From Stentor coeruleus (Eukaryota; Ciliophora; Heterotrichea; Heterotrichida; Stentoridae): DNA of 31,809 nt. Position numbers and translations under genes: made by a program. The notes beneath the pieces were generated by a model that saw nothing but the letters and a program-made list of their open reading frames with translations, was not told where the DNA came from and did not search any database. The first letter of the stretch is position 1. The number at the start of each line of letters is the position of its first letter. Of the stretch, positions 1 to 10,337 are shown piece by piece. The stretch is from positions 1 through 31,809 of the forward strand of contig MPUH01000853.1 of the NCBI GenBank assembly GCA_001970955.1, written 5' to 3'.

Positions 1-729
1 AAAAAAAATAAAATCAAAAATTTTAACTTAATATTCTCATAAATTTAAGTAGTTTATTTTTAAATTATTCCAGTTAAAAAAAAAAATTTTAACGCTGTTA
101 GCCATGAGTATCTCATAATCAGAAATTTCTCATAACTTTACTGTAATATTTATACTTTTTATAATGATGCTAGTTATGATTTTCATTAAAATAATTGATT
201 AGAATTATAACTCTACTTTGATTGTATAATAGACTAATAAATTTTTTTATAGGAATAAATTATTGTTGTTGGTAGATAGAGATATTATGATTAAAGGCAA
301 AATATTTATAGGAAAATAGGCTAGAATTATGGATTCCGTGTGGAAAAAATATTTATTTGATTAGTTATAACAAAAAAGTTATAAGATGATGTTTTGAAGA
401 AGTACTTGTTGATAATGTTGATACCTTTATATTTTTGAATTGATTTTAAGATAGTGGGAATGTTATTATTAACAGATTTAGGTGTCTTTTTTTGAGATAA
501 TTTGCATTTAAATAGCTGACATTTATGATATATTCACCTATAATCCTTTACATTAATTAAAAAAATTCCTTCATCATCATTTTTTATAGCATTTTTTCCT
601 ATATTTCCAAAAATCTCTATCTACACCTCCCTAAAACACCACCACTTCTATTTTAATAACAAAAAAAATCATAATCATAATCTTCTACTTCCCTAACATA
701 AAAGCTAACTCATTTGAAATTATGTAAAA
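1..729. other. AT-rich intergenic region with composition switch
   Basis: No gene is supported here. From about 240 to 520 the plus strand has many G and few C. From about 530 to 720 it turns C-rich and G-poor, directly upstream of the plus-strand gene at 730. No tRNA-like cloverleaf or other RNA gene was seen. Confidence 0.6.
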
Positions 730-2064
730 ATGAAATACTTTTTACTAAGAGTCTGTGCAGCATTAAAACTTTTAGAATCATTTTCAAGGCAAACATGTAC
801 ACGTGGAAGTCATTTTTCCTTACAGCTCGATAACCATTATGATGAAACTTTACTGTCCGCTAAAATCCTAAGCCCCGATTTCCTAAATATTCGTTCTCGG
901 ACAATATCATCAAATATTATCACATCAATATACACGAAATTCCCAATAGACATTAAAGCTTTAGCATATTCAAATGATATTTTGATTATACTCGAGACTG
1001 AAAGTTTGGTTTTTTTCAATATTTCTAATATATACAGTCCTAACTTACTACAAAGATATATGAATAAATCGTTTAAAAAATATTCAAAAATCGCATTAGG
1101 GTCGTTTATTGTGGTATACGGGAATCAAGGGCTAGCTTTGATAAAATACTTCTGATTTTTTCCCATATACGACGAAAAAATCATCATCGCAACTTCATCA
1201 TCAATTTGAGTCATCTAAAACGAAAAAATCGATCATCGCTCATCAATTCAAGTTTTCTCAATCGAAGATTTCGATCTTGGCACATTAACCCTTATCGATC
1301 TTATCATCCCTGCAAACTTTTCCTTATTATCTTTTACTATAACAGACATTTACAGCCAAAACAACCTTTTGCTTATACTCGACAATTCTTTAGGCCTTCT
1401 ACAGCTTTCTATAAACCCATTAAAAGTTACGAAATTTTTCAACCTTTTCGGGTCTCATCTTTCTGTATACGAAAACACAGTGACAATAGATGGGAAATTT
1501 GAATATGATATAATCAAAGGTAATATTAAAACATATAATATAACAAATATATGTGAATATTTAGCTATAGACTCAGATTTTATATATTGTGGTATTGAAG
1601 ATAAAGCATATTATATATCTCGTCATATCCCATTAATAACAAAAATCTCATCAAGAACACTTCATTATATTTTATCAATATCCTCTTTGATTATTATAGC
1701 ATTTTCTAATAGTGCTGATGTTATTTCTGTTGTTTTAGGTCCGATTTATATTGAAGGTACAATTCCTGATAAGATTACTCAATATAAAGTACAGTTTTTT
1801 GTATCGTGTATATCACAAGAAATTGATCAACAGGAATTTAGACTTGATGTTCATTACAAGATGAAAGATGTGATTATTTTTTTTATGGTTTGTATTTTTG
1901 GGTTGATTGTTGTTGTTGTTATTGGAGTTGTGATTGTGTTAAGATGCTGGAGAAAGAAGGTTCAGGAAGAAACCCCGATTATGTATACTGTACATAGACC
2001 TGTACCTGTGAATTCTCCAGTACATTCAGAGAGAGTTGCTAGTGAAGGAGAGTTTGTATATTGA
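730..2064 (+). pseudogene. Broken single-pass membrane protein with LVIVP-like propeller repeats
   Basis: Two open stretches in the same frame (730-1155 and 1219-2064) read as one protein. Short repeats of the type 'LVFFNISNIYSPNLLQRY' and 'LLLILDNSLGLLQLSINP' resemble LVIVP-type beta-propeller repeats. Near the C-terminus a strongly hydrophobic segment (about 1870-1960) is followed by a Cys/Trp/basic stop-transfer patch and a cytoplasmic tail of about 40 residues. The N-terminus is only weakly signal-peptide-like. The frame is broken by TGA at 1153, TGA at 1207 and TAA at 1216. The last two lie in a 42-nt insertion (1207-1248) bounded by a 9-nt direct repeat. No 15-nt GTA...AG intron fits. 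Ligand and function are unknown. Real decay or an assembly error are both possible; the coding nature of both halves looks good. Confidence 0.5.
1207..1248 (+). repeat. 42-nt imperfect duplication carrying two stop codons
   Basis: The 9-mer TCATCAATT ends at 1206 and again at 1248. The 42 nt between carry a diverged copy of the preceding sequence (both contain ACGAAAAAATC followed by ATCATCGC). Dropping one copy leaves the propeller-like frame continuous from 1156 onward. Confidence 0.6.
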
Positions 2065-2483
2065 AGATAATTTTAATGATAATGATAGGGTTATGGGTTT
2101 TTTTGTGTTTTTTATGATGAAAATTTTAAGAATGATTTGTGGGTTAGATGAAGATGTGAGTTTGGGGATGTCGATACTTTTTGTAATAAAAAAAATTAGT
2201 TTTATTTGTAGTGTCGATTACTATGATGTTATTATAATTTATTTCATAAATAGTTATTTTTATTTTTGCTGATCATTGGAATTATAAATTATTCATTGTT
2301 TGGATCAACTTTTAAATCTTGTTTACAAATATTTTCATATTTAAAAATAAAAGTTTATAATAAAATAAACTATATTTTCTATCTAAATCCTTCTTTTGCA
2401 ATTACGATATTAACTTCATTTACTTCATAAATACTATAATTGATTTATTCTATAACAAACATAGCAAATTATTAAGCAACATC
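2065..2483. other. Convergent intergenic region
   Basis: This lies between the end of the plus-strand broken gene and the end of the minus-strand kelch gene. The left part is G-rich on the plus strand and the right part (from about 2300) is C-rich, so each gene is followed by G-rich sense DNA. A 78-codon open frame at 2036-2272 is low-complexity Phe/Ile/Asp sequence and is not accepted as a gene. Confidence 0.6.
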
Positions 2484-4535
2484 TTATAAAGAAATATATA
2501 AGCAACAGTGCATAAATCGTGGGTGTTGCATCGGAACTATTTCAGTCCATTTATCCTCCACAACTGAATATCTCTCAACCACATTAAGAGCATTTCCATT
2601 AAACCCTCCTACCGCATATATAAACTGGCAATCAGGTGAAGCTACAGCACTCAAAGTACACCTAGGTGTTTTCATTTGGGCAAGATTAACCCATTTCCCC
2701 ATACGAATATCATACTTCTCTAATGTTCTTAAGTATTTCGAACCATCATATCCACCTAAAGCATATATCCCATCAGGTAAAGTTACAGCAGATAAAGCCC
2801 TTCTTGGTGTGCTCATTGGAGGGATATCTTTCCAAGACCCAGTTTCTAAACAATATCTTTCCCCATGATTCATACAATTCATATCAGGACCTCCATAACC
2901 ACCTATAGCATATATATTCAAATCAGGTCCAACAGTTCCAGCAAGTTCATCTCTACGGTTTTTAAGTCCAGCTAATGAAGACCACTCTTCACCATTAAAA
3001 AGCTCGAAATTCTTTATTGGAACACCATCACTACCCCCTGCAACATAGATATCATTTGATATTGACATAGCTGCGAAACCACTTCTAGAACTAAGGAGCT
3101 CGAAATCTCCTATAGACCATTCATTTGATAAAAGAGAATAATTTTCACATGTACTCACACGTTTACCTGCAATTTTACCACCCATCACTATTATGTTATC
3201 TTTGTAAGAAACTGCACCGAATTGTGTTCGAGATGATAGGGAATCTGCTAAGAAATCCCAACAATTTGTAGTAAAATTAAAACACTCAAGAGTTTGTAAA
3301 GATTTATCAGAAAACCCAGAAATCGCATAAATATAAGACTTTGGGGTCCTACACAAAGAAGCTAAATCAAAAGATTTCATTGAAAACGACTCCTCATCGC
3401 TATTCGTATCTTTTGAAGGGCCTTTCGGCCATTCCATTTCTATTTGTTCCTTTGGTGTATTGCATTCTTTTCTAAACTCATCATCATAAAGTGTTAAAGT
3501 TGCTCTTTTTACAACAACCGGGCCTTTTTGCATAGGTTTTTTCTGAGGTTTTCCAGGTTTCGGCTTTGGTTTTTGTTCTTTTTTAATAACCTGAGGCTTT
3601 CTTTGTTCAGCTTCAGGTTGCCTTCCTCTAAGATCTTTAGTAAAAGCAATACTAGCTAAAGCTAAAGGCACAGTTTCTTCTTTTTTAGGGACATTTGGCT
3701 TAGGAGCACATGAAAATACTTGCTTTATAAGCTTCCAAAAAAAATTAGCCTCATTATCTCGAGAAAACTGGGCAAAAGGGTCGTTTTTGTTTAGTCCGTT
3801 GCTTTTTGCACAGGCTTGCTTGGCTAAAACTTCTCTTTTTATAGCTTTGCTCATGATTTCTAAGTCATTTTCTACTTCATTCCGTAGTAGTTCATCTTTA
3901 TAGCTTTGGATTATGCATAATTGTTTTTGATTTGAATTGTGCCGGTTTTCTATGTTTGATAACTCGCTTTGTAGTATCAATTTAAGTTTTTCATTGTTTT
4001 CAGCTTCTCTTTGCACCATAGCTTCTTTTATGCTATCGTACATAAGATGAAGATCTTCTTGGATTTTTTCATAGCTTTCTTTGATTGATTTTGAAAGGCT
4101 TTCGAGTTCTTGTTCTTCTTTTTGTATGAGAGTTTCGTTCATTATGACGCTACCAGAATATGCGTTGAGGACATCTTTTTGTCTTAATGAAGCTTTAGCT
4201 ATTGATGTAATATCATGAGACTTGTGCCCATCATCAAGTATGCAGCTGACACAAAGGACCTTTTTATCTGTGTTACAATAAGCTTCAATATTTTTATTGT
4301 GTATATCACAAGTATCAATCGATGATTTTTGTCTAAGTTGTATTAGAGCAAGATTAGCTGGGAATGATAAAACACTTGCTGCTGGATTTTTCACATTGCA
4401 CTGAGGACATGTGACAATCGAATTCTTCCATAATGTATTTAAGCAAGATTGGCACATAGAATGCCCACAGGTTGTTAGGATTCTCGGTATTCTATGTGGT
4501 TCTTCAAAGTCTAAATGGCACTCGTAGCACTCCAT
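2484..4535 (-). CDS. RING - B-box - coiled coil - kelch protein, putative E3 ubiquitin ligase
   Basis: The 683-aa intronless ORF ends in TAA. An N-terminal C3HC4 RING finger is complete (C3, C6, C23, H25, C28, C31, C43, C46). A B-box type 2 follows (C76, H79, C87, C95, C98, H104, H107), then a Glu/Lys-rich coiled coil (about 128-245) and a Lys/Pro-rich linker (about 317-345). Six kelch repeats (about 401-683), with repeated 'GG' strand ends and conserved Tyr/Trp (for example YALGGYDG and YAVGGFNG), should form a closed beta-propeller. By family knowledge the RING recruits an E2, the coiled coil oligomerises and the propeller binds substrate. The TRIM-like front with a kelch C-terminus is an unusual combination compared with BTB-kelch or TRIM-NHL. 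Substrate and location are unknown. Confidence 0.93.
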   Translation of the reverse strand: MECYECHLDFEEPHRIPRILTTCGHSMCQSCLNTLWKNSIVTCPQCNVKNPAASVLSFPANLALIQLRQKSSIDTCDIHNKNIEAYCNTDKKVLCVSCILDDGHKSHDITSIAKASLRQKDVLNAYSGSVIMNETLIQKEEQELESLSKSIKESYEKIQEDLHLMYDSIKEAMVQREAENNEKLKLILQSELSNIENRHNSNQKQLCIIQSYKDELLRNEVENDLEIMSKAIKREVLAKQACAKSNGLNKNDPFAQFSRDNEANFFWKLIKQVFSCAPKPNVPKKEETVPLALASIAFTKDLRGRQPEAEQRKPQVIKKEQKPKPKPGKPQKKPMQKGPVVVKRATLTLYDDEFRKECNTPKEQIEMEWPKGPSKDTNSDEESFSMKSFDLASLCRTPKSYIYAISGFSDKSLQTLECFNFTTNCWDFLADSLSSRTQFGAVSYKDNIIVMGGKIAGKRVSTCENYSLLSNEWSIGDFELLSSRSGFAAMSISNDIYVAGGSDGVPIKNFELFNGEEWSSLAGLKNRRDELAGTVGPDLNIYAIGGYGGPDMNCMNHGERYCLETGSWKDIPPMSTPRRALSAVTLPDGIYALGGYDGSKYLRTLEKYDIRMGKWVNLAQMKTPRCTLSAVASPDCQFIYAVGGFNGNALNVVERYSVVEDKWTEIVPMQHPRFMHCCLYISL

Positions 4536-5527
4536 TTTTCTTAATACTTATATACAACTTTTTAAACACAGGGTTCTGAAAAGACTTTAAATCAGTTTTC
4601 TAGTCTTTATCAGTTTACAAACACTTTTTGCTTCACTTTTTAGCATAAAACTAACAAAAAAACGTAACTTGAAATTAAAAATTTTAGTACTTGAATACAA
4701 ACCCAAATGAATTTTTAATATAAAAACTATTGTCATATAGTAAAAATACAATTTTATATGAAAAAAAAAGATAAAAAGCCAGGAGTTTTTAAAGGTATTT
4801 TCAAAGTCATTATAAAACAAATTTAAAATTATCTTAATGATGGTAAAGGAAGTGCAGAAAGATTAGATTATAAGATTATTTGTATATTTATATTATAATA
4901 ATATNTATATTTATATTATAATAATATATCATCAAAAGAAATAATAATAAAATCAATAGTCTTAGATTTGAAAATGAAATTCAATTAAATGGTTAGTATA
5001 AGATGGATAAAGTAGTCAGAGTATATATAAGTAAGTTTTATAGGTAAGAAAAACTAATAGAAATTTAGAAGGTGCAATGTGTAAAATGAACTCAGTAAAC
5101 TTATGGGGTTATATAATTTATATTGAAATAATTCTGAAAAAAAGCATAAATCGGGAAAAGTTAGGTGGAAAACGATGTGAAGATGGGCTATGCGGTTTAT
5201 TATTAGGAATTATATAAATGTGCTTTCAATCAATATAGGGTTGACAAAAATATATTCTTTTTTCAATGCCTTCTGGAAGTAATGATAAATATTTTTGAGG
5301 ATAAACAGTGAATTCTTATACAGTAAATATTTCTGATTTATATTCTATCTTTTACATATAATAATATAAATTAAACAACCTTCCTATCTTTTCAAAATCA
5401 TCATAAGTTATAAAGTCTTAAAATATCCTAAACTTCCCTACTTAGAATTTTAGTCAAATTTACATCTAAACTAAAAGAAAGCCAAGCTTTAAACTTTAAA
5501 AATATTAAAGTTAAGATATGTGATAAC
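4536..5527. other. AT-rich intergenic region with an assembly N
   Basis: No convincing gene. A minus-strand 77-codon frame (4587-4820) is Phe/Leu/Ile/Lys-rich low-complexity translation of AT DNA. One N sits at 4905 between two copies of a 22-nt AT sequence. Confidence 0.6.
4883..4927. repeat. 22-nt exact duplication flanking an N (contig join)
   Basis: The 22 nt at 4883-4904 and at 4906-4927 are identical (TATATTTATATTATAATAAT plus AT), with a single N at 4905. This is what two contig ends that overlap but were not merged look like. Confidence 0.8.
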
Positions 5528-5707
5528 TTATCTAACATTCAGATTTGATGATATGATTTTAAAATGCACCTTACAAGGTAATCCTTTATGTTTAAATTCA
5601 ATTACAGAAATGCTTCCAGAAACAAATTTCGCTTCTTCTTCATCGAGAATTTCAATCGCAGTTGATCTTTGAATTTTGCATTGTTTTGAACTAATCGCAC
5701 ACCCCAT
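5528..5707 (-). CDS. Small, probably N-myristoylated/palmitoylated protein (59 aa)
   Basis: The preferred start is the internal ATG at 5707, four codons inside a 63-codon frame, because the protein then begins MGCAISSK. This is a near-ideal N-myristoylation signal (Gly2, Ser at position 6 or 7) with a neighbouring Cys for palmitoylation, so the product is predicted at a membrane face. The rest has a mixed, coding-like composition: an acidic patch (ILDEEEAKF) and a short beta-like C-terminal half (VHFKIIS). It ends in TAA. No family was recognised. It stands alone between long intergenic stretches. The initial MNIK of the longer frame would abolish the lipidation signal. Confidence 0.65.
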   Translation of the reverse strand: MGCAISSKQCKIQRSTAIEILDEEEAKFVSGSISVIEFKHKGLPCKVHFKIISSNLNVR

Positions 5708-7591
5708 TTTTATATTCACGAATCAACATTTAACTTACTTTTTATTGAATCAAGCTGATTCACATCATATAAATTCAAAAAATATCAAAATTCAAGTCGG
5801 AGTAAGAATTTTTGCTTATATTTTGGGTGTTCTCAAGTCTTAGATATTCAGAAAAATCATAAAATCGAGCTTAAACATACCAGAAAACGTGAAACTTTTA
5901 TATTTATTTGAAATTATTATATGATATAAAAAGCATAATAACTGTGTATTTTTGAAGTTATTTATATGATGTAAATATAATTATTGTATGCATTGCCAAT
6001 GATATTTTAACTAATATTTAGGATTTGTTATAAGGTAATCATAAAGTAAAGTTTTTAATAAATATGAATAAAATACTAAGGTATAGATACAGAGATATAA
6101 AATGATATATAGGCTTAAGATTTTGATAAGATTTTAATTCTTATACATTTAAGTACCATATAGGATTGCTTAAAAATCCTAAGTTTTGCCATCCTACCAT
6201 ATTATTTTTATAAAACTTTAGTATAGTAATTCTTCTGATATCATAAAAAAAAAGGCAATTATATGATTTATATGCAAAAGACTAGCAAAAAATGCAATTT
6301 AATCATAGGAATTAGCCTGAGTAAATAAGATATTTTTATTGAATATCCTTATGAGGATTTATAAAAAGTCTTTAAAATCGATATAAAGTGTTTTTTTTGG
6401 CTTTTGATTATACATAAAAGCCTATAAAAATTGTAAAAAACTTATTCATTTTTGTTGACTAAATGCTTATTAAATTATAAGAGGATTCTTTGAGGGTCTT
6501 AGGTTATTATTGTAAACTTTAGTAGTAAGTTTGACATAATTTGATATTATTTCTATAAGACACTTAATAATATAATGATTTTTTGCTTTGATAAGGATGC
6601 TTGATGGTCTTATATTTTACAATGTAGTACATATAGAATTCTTTAAGTAAAATCTAGCTTTAGTGTTATTTGTATGTAAAAAGTACTTAAAATATTGAAA
6701 AATTAATAGATTGGATTAGGTTTATGAGTTTGCTTTGGTTAAGGGTTATTTGAAATTGATTGAATAAAAGATAAAGTATGATTTTATAAAGATGAGAATT
6801 TTTGCTTATAATTGTATATGTAAGAATAAATATGGGTATAGGGATGCGATAAGATAGTTTAGGATAAGAAATTATTGATTATTACAGTCTAGATATGAGA
6901 GAAAATAATAAGAATCTATTTTTATATGCAATAATAGTATAGTTAATAGTTTAACATATACTTAAGCATGATTTCAATTAATTTACGATATAAATTGTTT
7001 AATGTTTATCATTCCTCAATGTAAATTTTTATATTTTTTCCATAAAATTCTGATTTGGTTAAACTATACGTAATAATAGGTTTATATATACTTATAACAA
7101 AGTATTCAATACTATAACTTAAGCCTGCACCTTTACCATCAGCCCTCCTTTATCTTATTTCTCATTAAAAATCCTTACAAAAATATGATCCTTAAATTTC
7201 TATTCCCTAAACTAAATTCTTTTATCTTTTAAAATATATAATTCCACTTATCATCATTTCTTATAAATCATTGTTATTTTCTAAACAATCTTCATATATA
7301 AAAACAATTATTTTTTAAATTAAAACCTTAAACACATGGTCAAAAACTCTACCTTACATAAAACCCAATATTATTTTAAAGGAAAATTTTATCTTGTATA
7401 CTATATTCCTTTATATAAAAGAAAAACTTCTCATCTTTCAAATCCATCTAAGACTTTTAATATACAATTCAATCGCTAAACTACCTAAAAAATCATGATT
7501 TTCTAATAGAAACTACTACTATCCAAGCAAAATACACCAAGAAAAAGGCAAATGACAATTCATATTATACCTTTGTAATATATAGGCGGGA
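5708..7591. other. Long gene-poor AT-rich region
   Basis: About 1.9 kb with no coding-like ORF and no tRNA, rRNA or repeat array recognised. The last ~450 nt (about 7120-7560) are C-rich and G-poor on the plus strand, as in front of other plus-strand genes here. Confidence 0.55.
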
Positions 7592-7592
7592 A
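7585..7592 (+). promoter_or_regulatory. E2F/DP-type binding site overlapping a start codon
   Basis: The 8-mer GGCGGGAA is the reverse complement of TTCCCGCC, matching the E2F consensus core TTSSCGC. It ends on the A of the ATG of the DP gene. Such a GC-rich octamer stands out sharply in the surrounding AT DNA. Occupancy is inference. Confidence 0.45.
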
Positions 7593-8770
7593 TGGAAAAA
7601 AGCATACCACATCATATTTCCAAAATAATAAACGAACTGAATGAAGAAAATAACAAAGAAGAAGTCCTAATAAGGTACTCATTTTTATTGTGTAAGGATG
7701 TGAGCCTAATGCAAATATACTTGGAGTTAGGATTTTGTTTGAAATCAAACTCATTTACCCGTCCAGTCAACACATCACAAGTTTTGTCTGTTTTCAACCA
7801 GGAATATGGTATACAACAGCATAATATAGACAATTATTTAGCAAATGCTCCTGTTTCAGCTGATAATGATAGTGAGATGCGTCAAGAGCTGTTGAGGTTT
7901 TTTTATGATCAGGGAATTAATGAAATTGCTTCTAGTGTGGACTTGGGTTTAGAAATACCTGAAGATAATACGCTCACGGCTATGTGGCAAGATTACACAC
8001 CTCAGAGCAAGTCACAACAATTTTCAACACCTAAACCTAAAAAATTTCATAAGACTCCAAGCACACAGGCTACGATATATCTTACACCTTCACCACTTAA
8101 TACACCTTATTCAGAAGAGTCAGAAATGGAAACCCCGAGGTCTGCTAGGGGTTTAAAGCATCTTACAACACTAGTTAAACACCTTGTTTGTAAGCACCAG
8201 CCCACATCTTTTAAAAATGTGGCTGTAAAGCTAATAGATGAACTAATCGTGACTGACGGTCCCGATCGAGTCAAAGAAGAAAAAAATGTCAGACGGCGAG
8301 TTTACGACGCAATAAACGTTCTGATAGCCGCTGAAGTCTTAGAACGCAACGGGCGTAACGTATCCTGGAAAGAAAAATGGGACAGCGTCGAAATTGATAT
8401 GCGTAAAAACGAAACAGAAAAGCGCCGTAAACGTGTAGAAGAAAAGAAAAAAGATCTGCAAATCGTTCTGAACAAATACCTAGCAATAAAACACCTAATA
8501 AACCGAAATTCCCGTGGGCTAAACTACAAACCAGCAATAAGTTTTCCTTTCATCGTAGTCTCAACTCCAGATATACCCAAAAACTCAATGTCCATAAAAG
8601 TAAATTCTAACGCAACATCACTACATCTAAAACTAGCAAAACCAATAAGCCTTTTTGGAGACATGGACATCCTCTTATCTTTATCATTACATAAACTCAG
8701 CCTATCAAGTCTTCTTCAATATCTTCCAAGTAAAGATCTTTTAAATTACTGTTCTATTCAAGACTATTAA
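7592..8770 (+). CDS. TFDP: DP transcription factor (E2F dimerisation partner)
   Basis: The 392-aa intronless ORF ends in TAA. It is recognised by the DP winged-helix DNA-binding domain (about 186-260) with the signature RRRVYDAINVL (224-234). The domain begins with ARGLKHL, as in animal DP proteins. A basic heptad helix (about 268-300) then matches the leucine-zipper dimerisation segment with its RN..R end. A marked-box-like segment (about 316-365) starts with FPFIVVSTP. DP binds E2F and the pair controls cell-cycle genes in the nucleus. The first ~180 residues are not conserved in families I know. They end in a cluster of at least six TP/SP sites (about 135-173), likely CDK targets. An E2F-like site overlaps the start codon, suggesting autoregulation. 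Naming as DP rather than E2F rests on RRRVYDAINVL. Confidence 0.92.
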   Translation: MEKSIPHHISKIINELNEENNKEEVLIRYSFLLCKDVSLMQIYLELGFCLKSNSFTRPVNTSQVLSVFNQEYGIQQHNIDNYLANAPVSADNDSEMRQELLRFFYDQGINEIASSVDLGLEIPEDNTLTAMWQDYTPQSKSQQFSTPKPKKFHKTPSTQATIYLTPSPLNTPYSEESEMETPRSARGLKHLTTLVKHLVCKHQPTSFKNVAVKLIDELIVTDGPDRVKEEKNVRRRVYDAINVLIAAEVLERNGRNVSWKEKWDSVEIDMRKNETEKRRKRVEEKKKDLQIVLNKYLAIKHLINRNSRGLNYKPAISFPFIVVSTPDIPKNSMSIKVNSNATSLHLKLAKPISLFGDMDILLSLSLHKLSLSSLLQYLPSKDLLNYCSIQDY

Positions 8771-8861
8771 TGATAATTAACTAGATATAATTGCTTAACC
8801 ATAAACTTAATCATAAACTTAACAATACCCTCTTTAAGCTAATTTTAAGCAATGGTTATAA

Positions 8862-10337
8862 ATGTTTGTCAGAAGAGCTTTTGCATCAAAATTCAGAACT
8901 CAACTGTTGATCAATAACCAATGGGTCAATTCATCTACTGGGAAGACTTTTCAAACAATAAACCCAGCGACTGAAGAGGTTATTACTGAAGTTCAACATG
9001 GTTCAGCTGCTGATGTCGATACTGCTGTCAATGCAGCTAGAGCAGCTTTTGATGGTCCATGGAGAAGATATACAGCCGTTCAAAGGGCTAATTTACTTTA
9101 TAAACTTGCTGATTTGATTGGCAAACATAAAGAAGAACTTGCCCAACTTGAGTCTTTAGATAATGGAAAACCTATTTCTGATGCTAAAGCTGCTGACTTA
9201 CCTATGGTAGAAAATGTTTACAGATACTATGCTGGATATGCTGATAAGGTCTTTGGTAAAACTATTCCTATGAATGGACCTTTTTTCACATATACAAGAC
9301 TTGAACCTAAAGGTGTGGCTGGGCAGATCATTCCTTGGAACTTCCCATTAGCCATGCAAGCTTGGAAGCTTGCCCCAGCTTTAGCTGCAGGGTGTACAGT
9401 AGTCCTTAAACCTGCTGAACAAACACCTTTAAGCGCATTAAGAGTTGGAGAATTGATTGTTGAAGCTGGTTTCCCTGCAGGTGTTGTTAATATTGTCCCT
9501 GGTCATGGTGATACAGGTGCTGCTTTAGCTATTCATCCTAATGTAGATAAAGTTGCTTTTACTGGATCTACTGAAGTTGGTTTAGAAATTATGAGAAATT
9601 CAGGGACTAATGGTCTTAGAAGAGTTACTCTTGAATTAGGTGGTAAAAGCCCAAATATTATCCTTGATGATGCTGATATGGATATGGCTATAGCTCAATC
9701 ACAATTTGGTGTGTTTTTCAATCAAGGCCAATGCTGTATTGCTGGTTCTAGAGTATTTGTTCAAGAAAAAATTTATGATGAGTTTGTGAAACGTTCAGCT
9801 CAATGCTCTATTACTAGAAAACTTGGTAATCCTTTAGACCCTGCGACTACACAAGGACCACAAGTTGATGAGGCACAAATGAATAAAATACTTCATTATG
9901 TTGAGTTAGGGAAAAAAGAAGGGGCTAAATTATTGTCTGGAGGTAAAAGATGGGGAAATAAAGGGTATTTTGTTGAACCAACTGTGTTTGCTGATGTTAC
10001 TGATGATATGAGTATTGCTAAAGAAGAGATTTTTGGACCTGTTATGAGCATTTTGAAGTTCAAGACTATTGATGAGGTTATTGAAAGAGCGAATAATAGC
10101 ATTTATGGACTTGGGGCTGGACTTGTTACTAGAGATATGGAGAAGACTATTAAGATTGCCCATGGGTTAAGGACTGGAACTGTTTATGTTAACTGCTATG
10201 ATGTGTTTACTGAAAGCACTCCGTTTGGAGGTTATAAACAGAGTGGTGTTGGAAGAGAACTTGGCGAAGATGGAATTATGAATTACTTGGAATCCAAGAC
10301 TGTTGTTATTAAGACTAGTAATGACACTTTGCCTTAA
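8862..10337 (+). CDS. ALDH2: Mitochondrial-type NAD-dependent aldehyde dehydrogenase
   Basis: The 491-aa intronless ORF is full length for ALDH class 1/2. It oxidises aldehydes to carboxylic acids with NAD+. Visible family features are PWNFPL with the oxyanion Asn160, the cofactor Lys183 in VLKPAEQTP, the nucleotide-binding FTGSTEVG (233-240), the general base Glu258 in LELGG, the nucleophile Cys292 in NQGQCCIAG, and KEEIFGPV near the C-terminus. The start [13 protein letters not shown] is basic, amphipathic and free of acidic residues, as in a mitochondrial presequence. It begins 91 nt after the DP gene on the same strand, with no functional link implied. Every Trp is TGG, which argues against UGA coding for Trp. 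The exact paralogue (ALDH1 or ALDH2) is uncertain. Confidence 0.96.
   Translation: MFVRRAFASKFRTQLLINNQWVNSSTGKTFQTINPATEEVITEVQHGSAADVDTAVNAARAAFDGPWRRYTAVQRANLLYKLADLIGKHKEELAQLESLDNGKPISDAKAADLPMVENVYRYYAGYADKVFGKTIPMNGPFFTYTRLEPKGVAGQIIPWNFPLAMQAWKLAPALAAGCTVVLKPAEQTPLSALRVGELIVEAGFPAGVVNIVPGHGDTGAALAIHPNVDKVAFTGSTEVGLEIMRNSGTNGLRRVTLELGGKSPNIILDDADMDMAIAQSQFGVFFNQGQCCIAGSRVFVQEKIYDEFVKRSAQCSITRKLGNPLDPATTQGPQVDEAQMNKILHYVELGKKEGAKLLSGGKRWGNKGYFVEPTVFADVTDDMSIAKEEIFGPVMSILKFKTIDEVIERANNSIYGLGAGLVTRDMEKTIKIAHGLRTGTVYVNCYDVFTESTPFGGYKQSGVGRELGEDGIMNYLESKTVVIKTSNDTLP

Noticed and set aside
1198-1248. Retained germline excision segment (IES) or an unusual intron in the propeller gene
   Set aside because: The insertion is bounded by TCATCAATT, not by TA direct repeats, has no GT...AG ends and resembles adjacent sequence, so slippage duplication fits better.
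1206-1502. 98-codon plus-strand frame
   Set aside because: It overlaps the better propeller frame and its Arg/His/Ser/Pro-rich sequence is an out-of-frame shadow.
2036-2272. 78-codon plus-strand frame
   Set aside because: Low-complexity Phe/Ile/Met/Asp sequence from AT/G-rich DNA downstream of the gene, overlapping its end.
4587-4820. 77-codon minus-strand frame
   Set aside because: Phe/Leu/Ile/Lys-rich translation of AT DNA with no motif.
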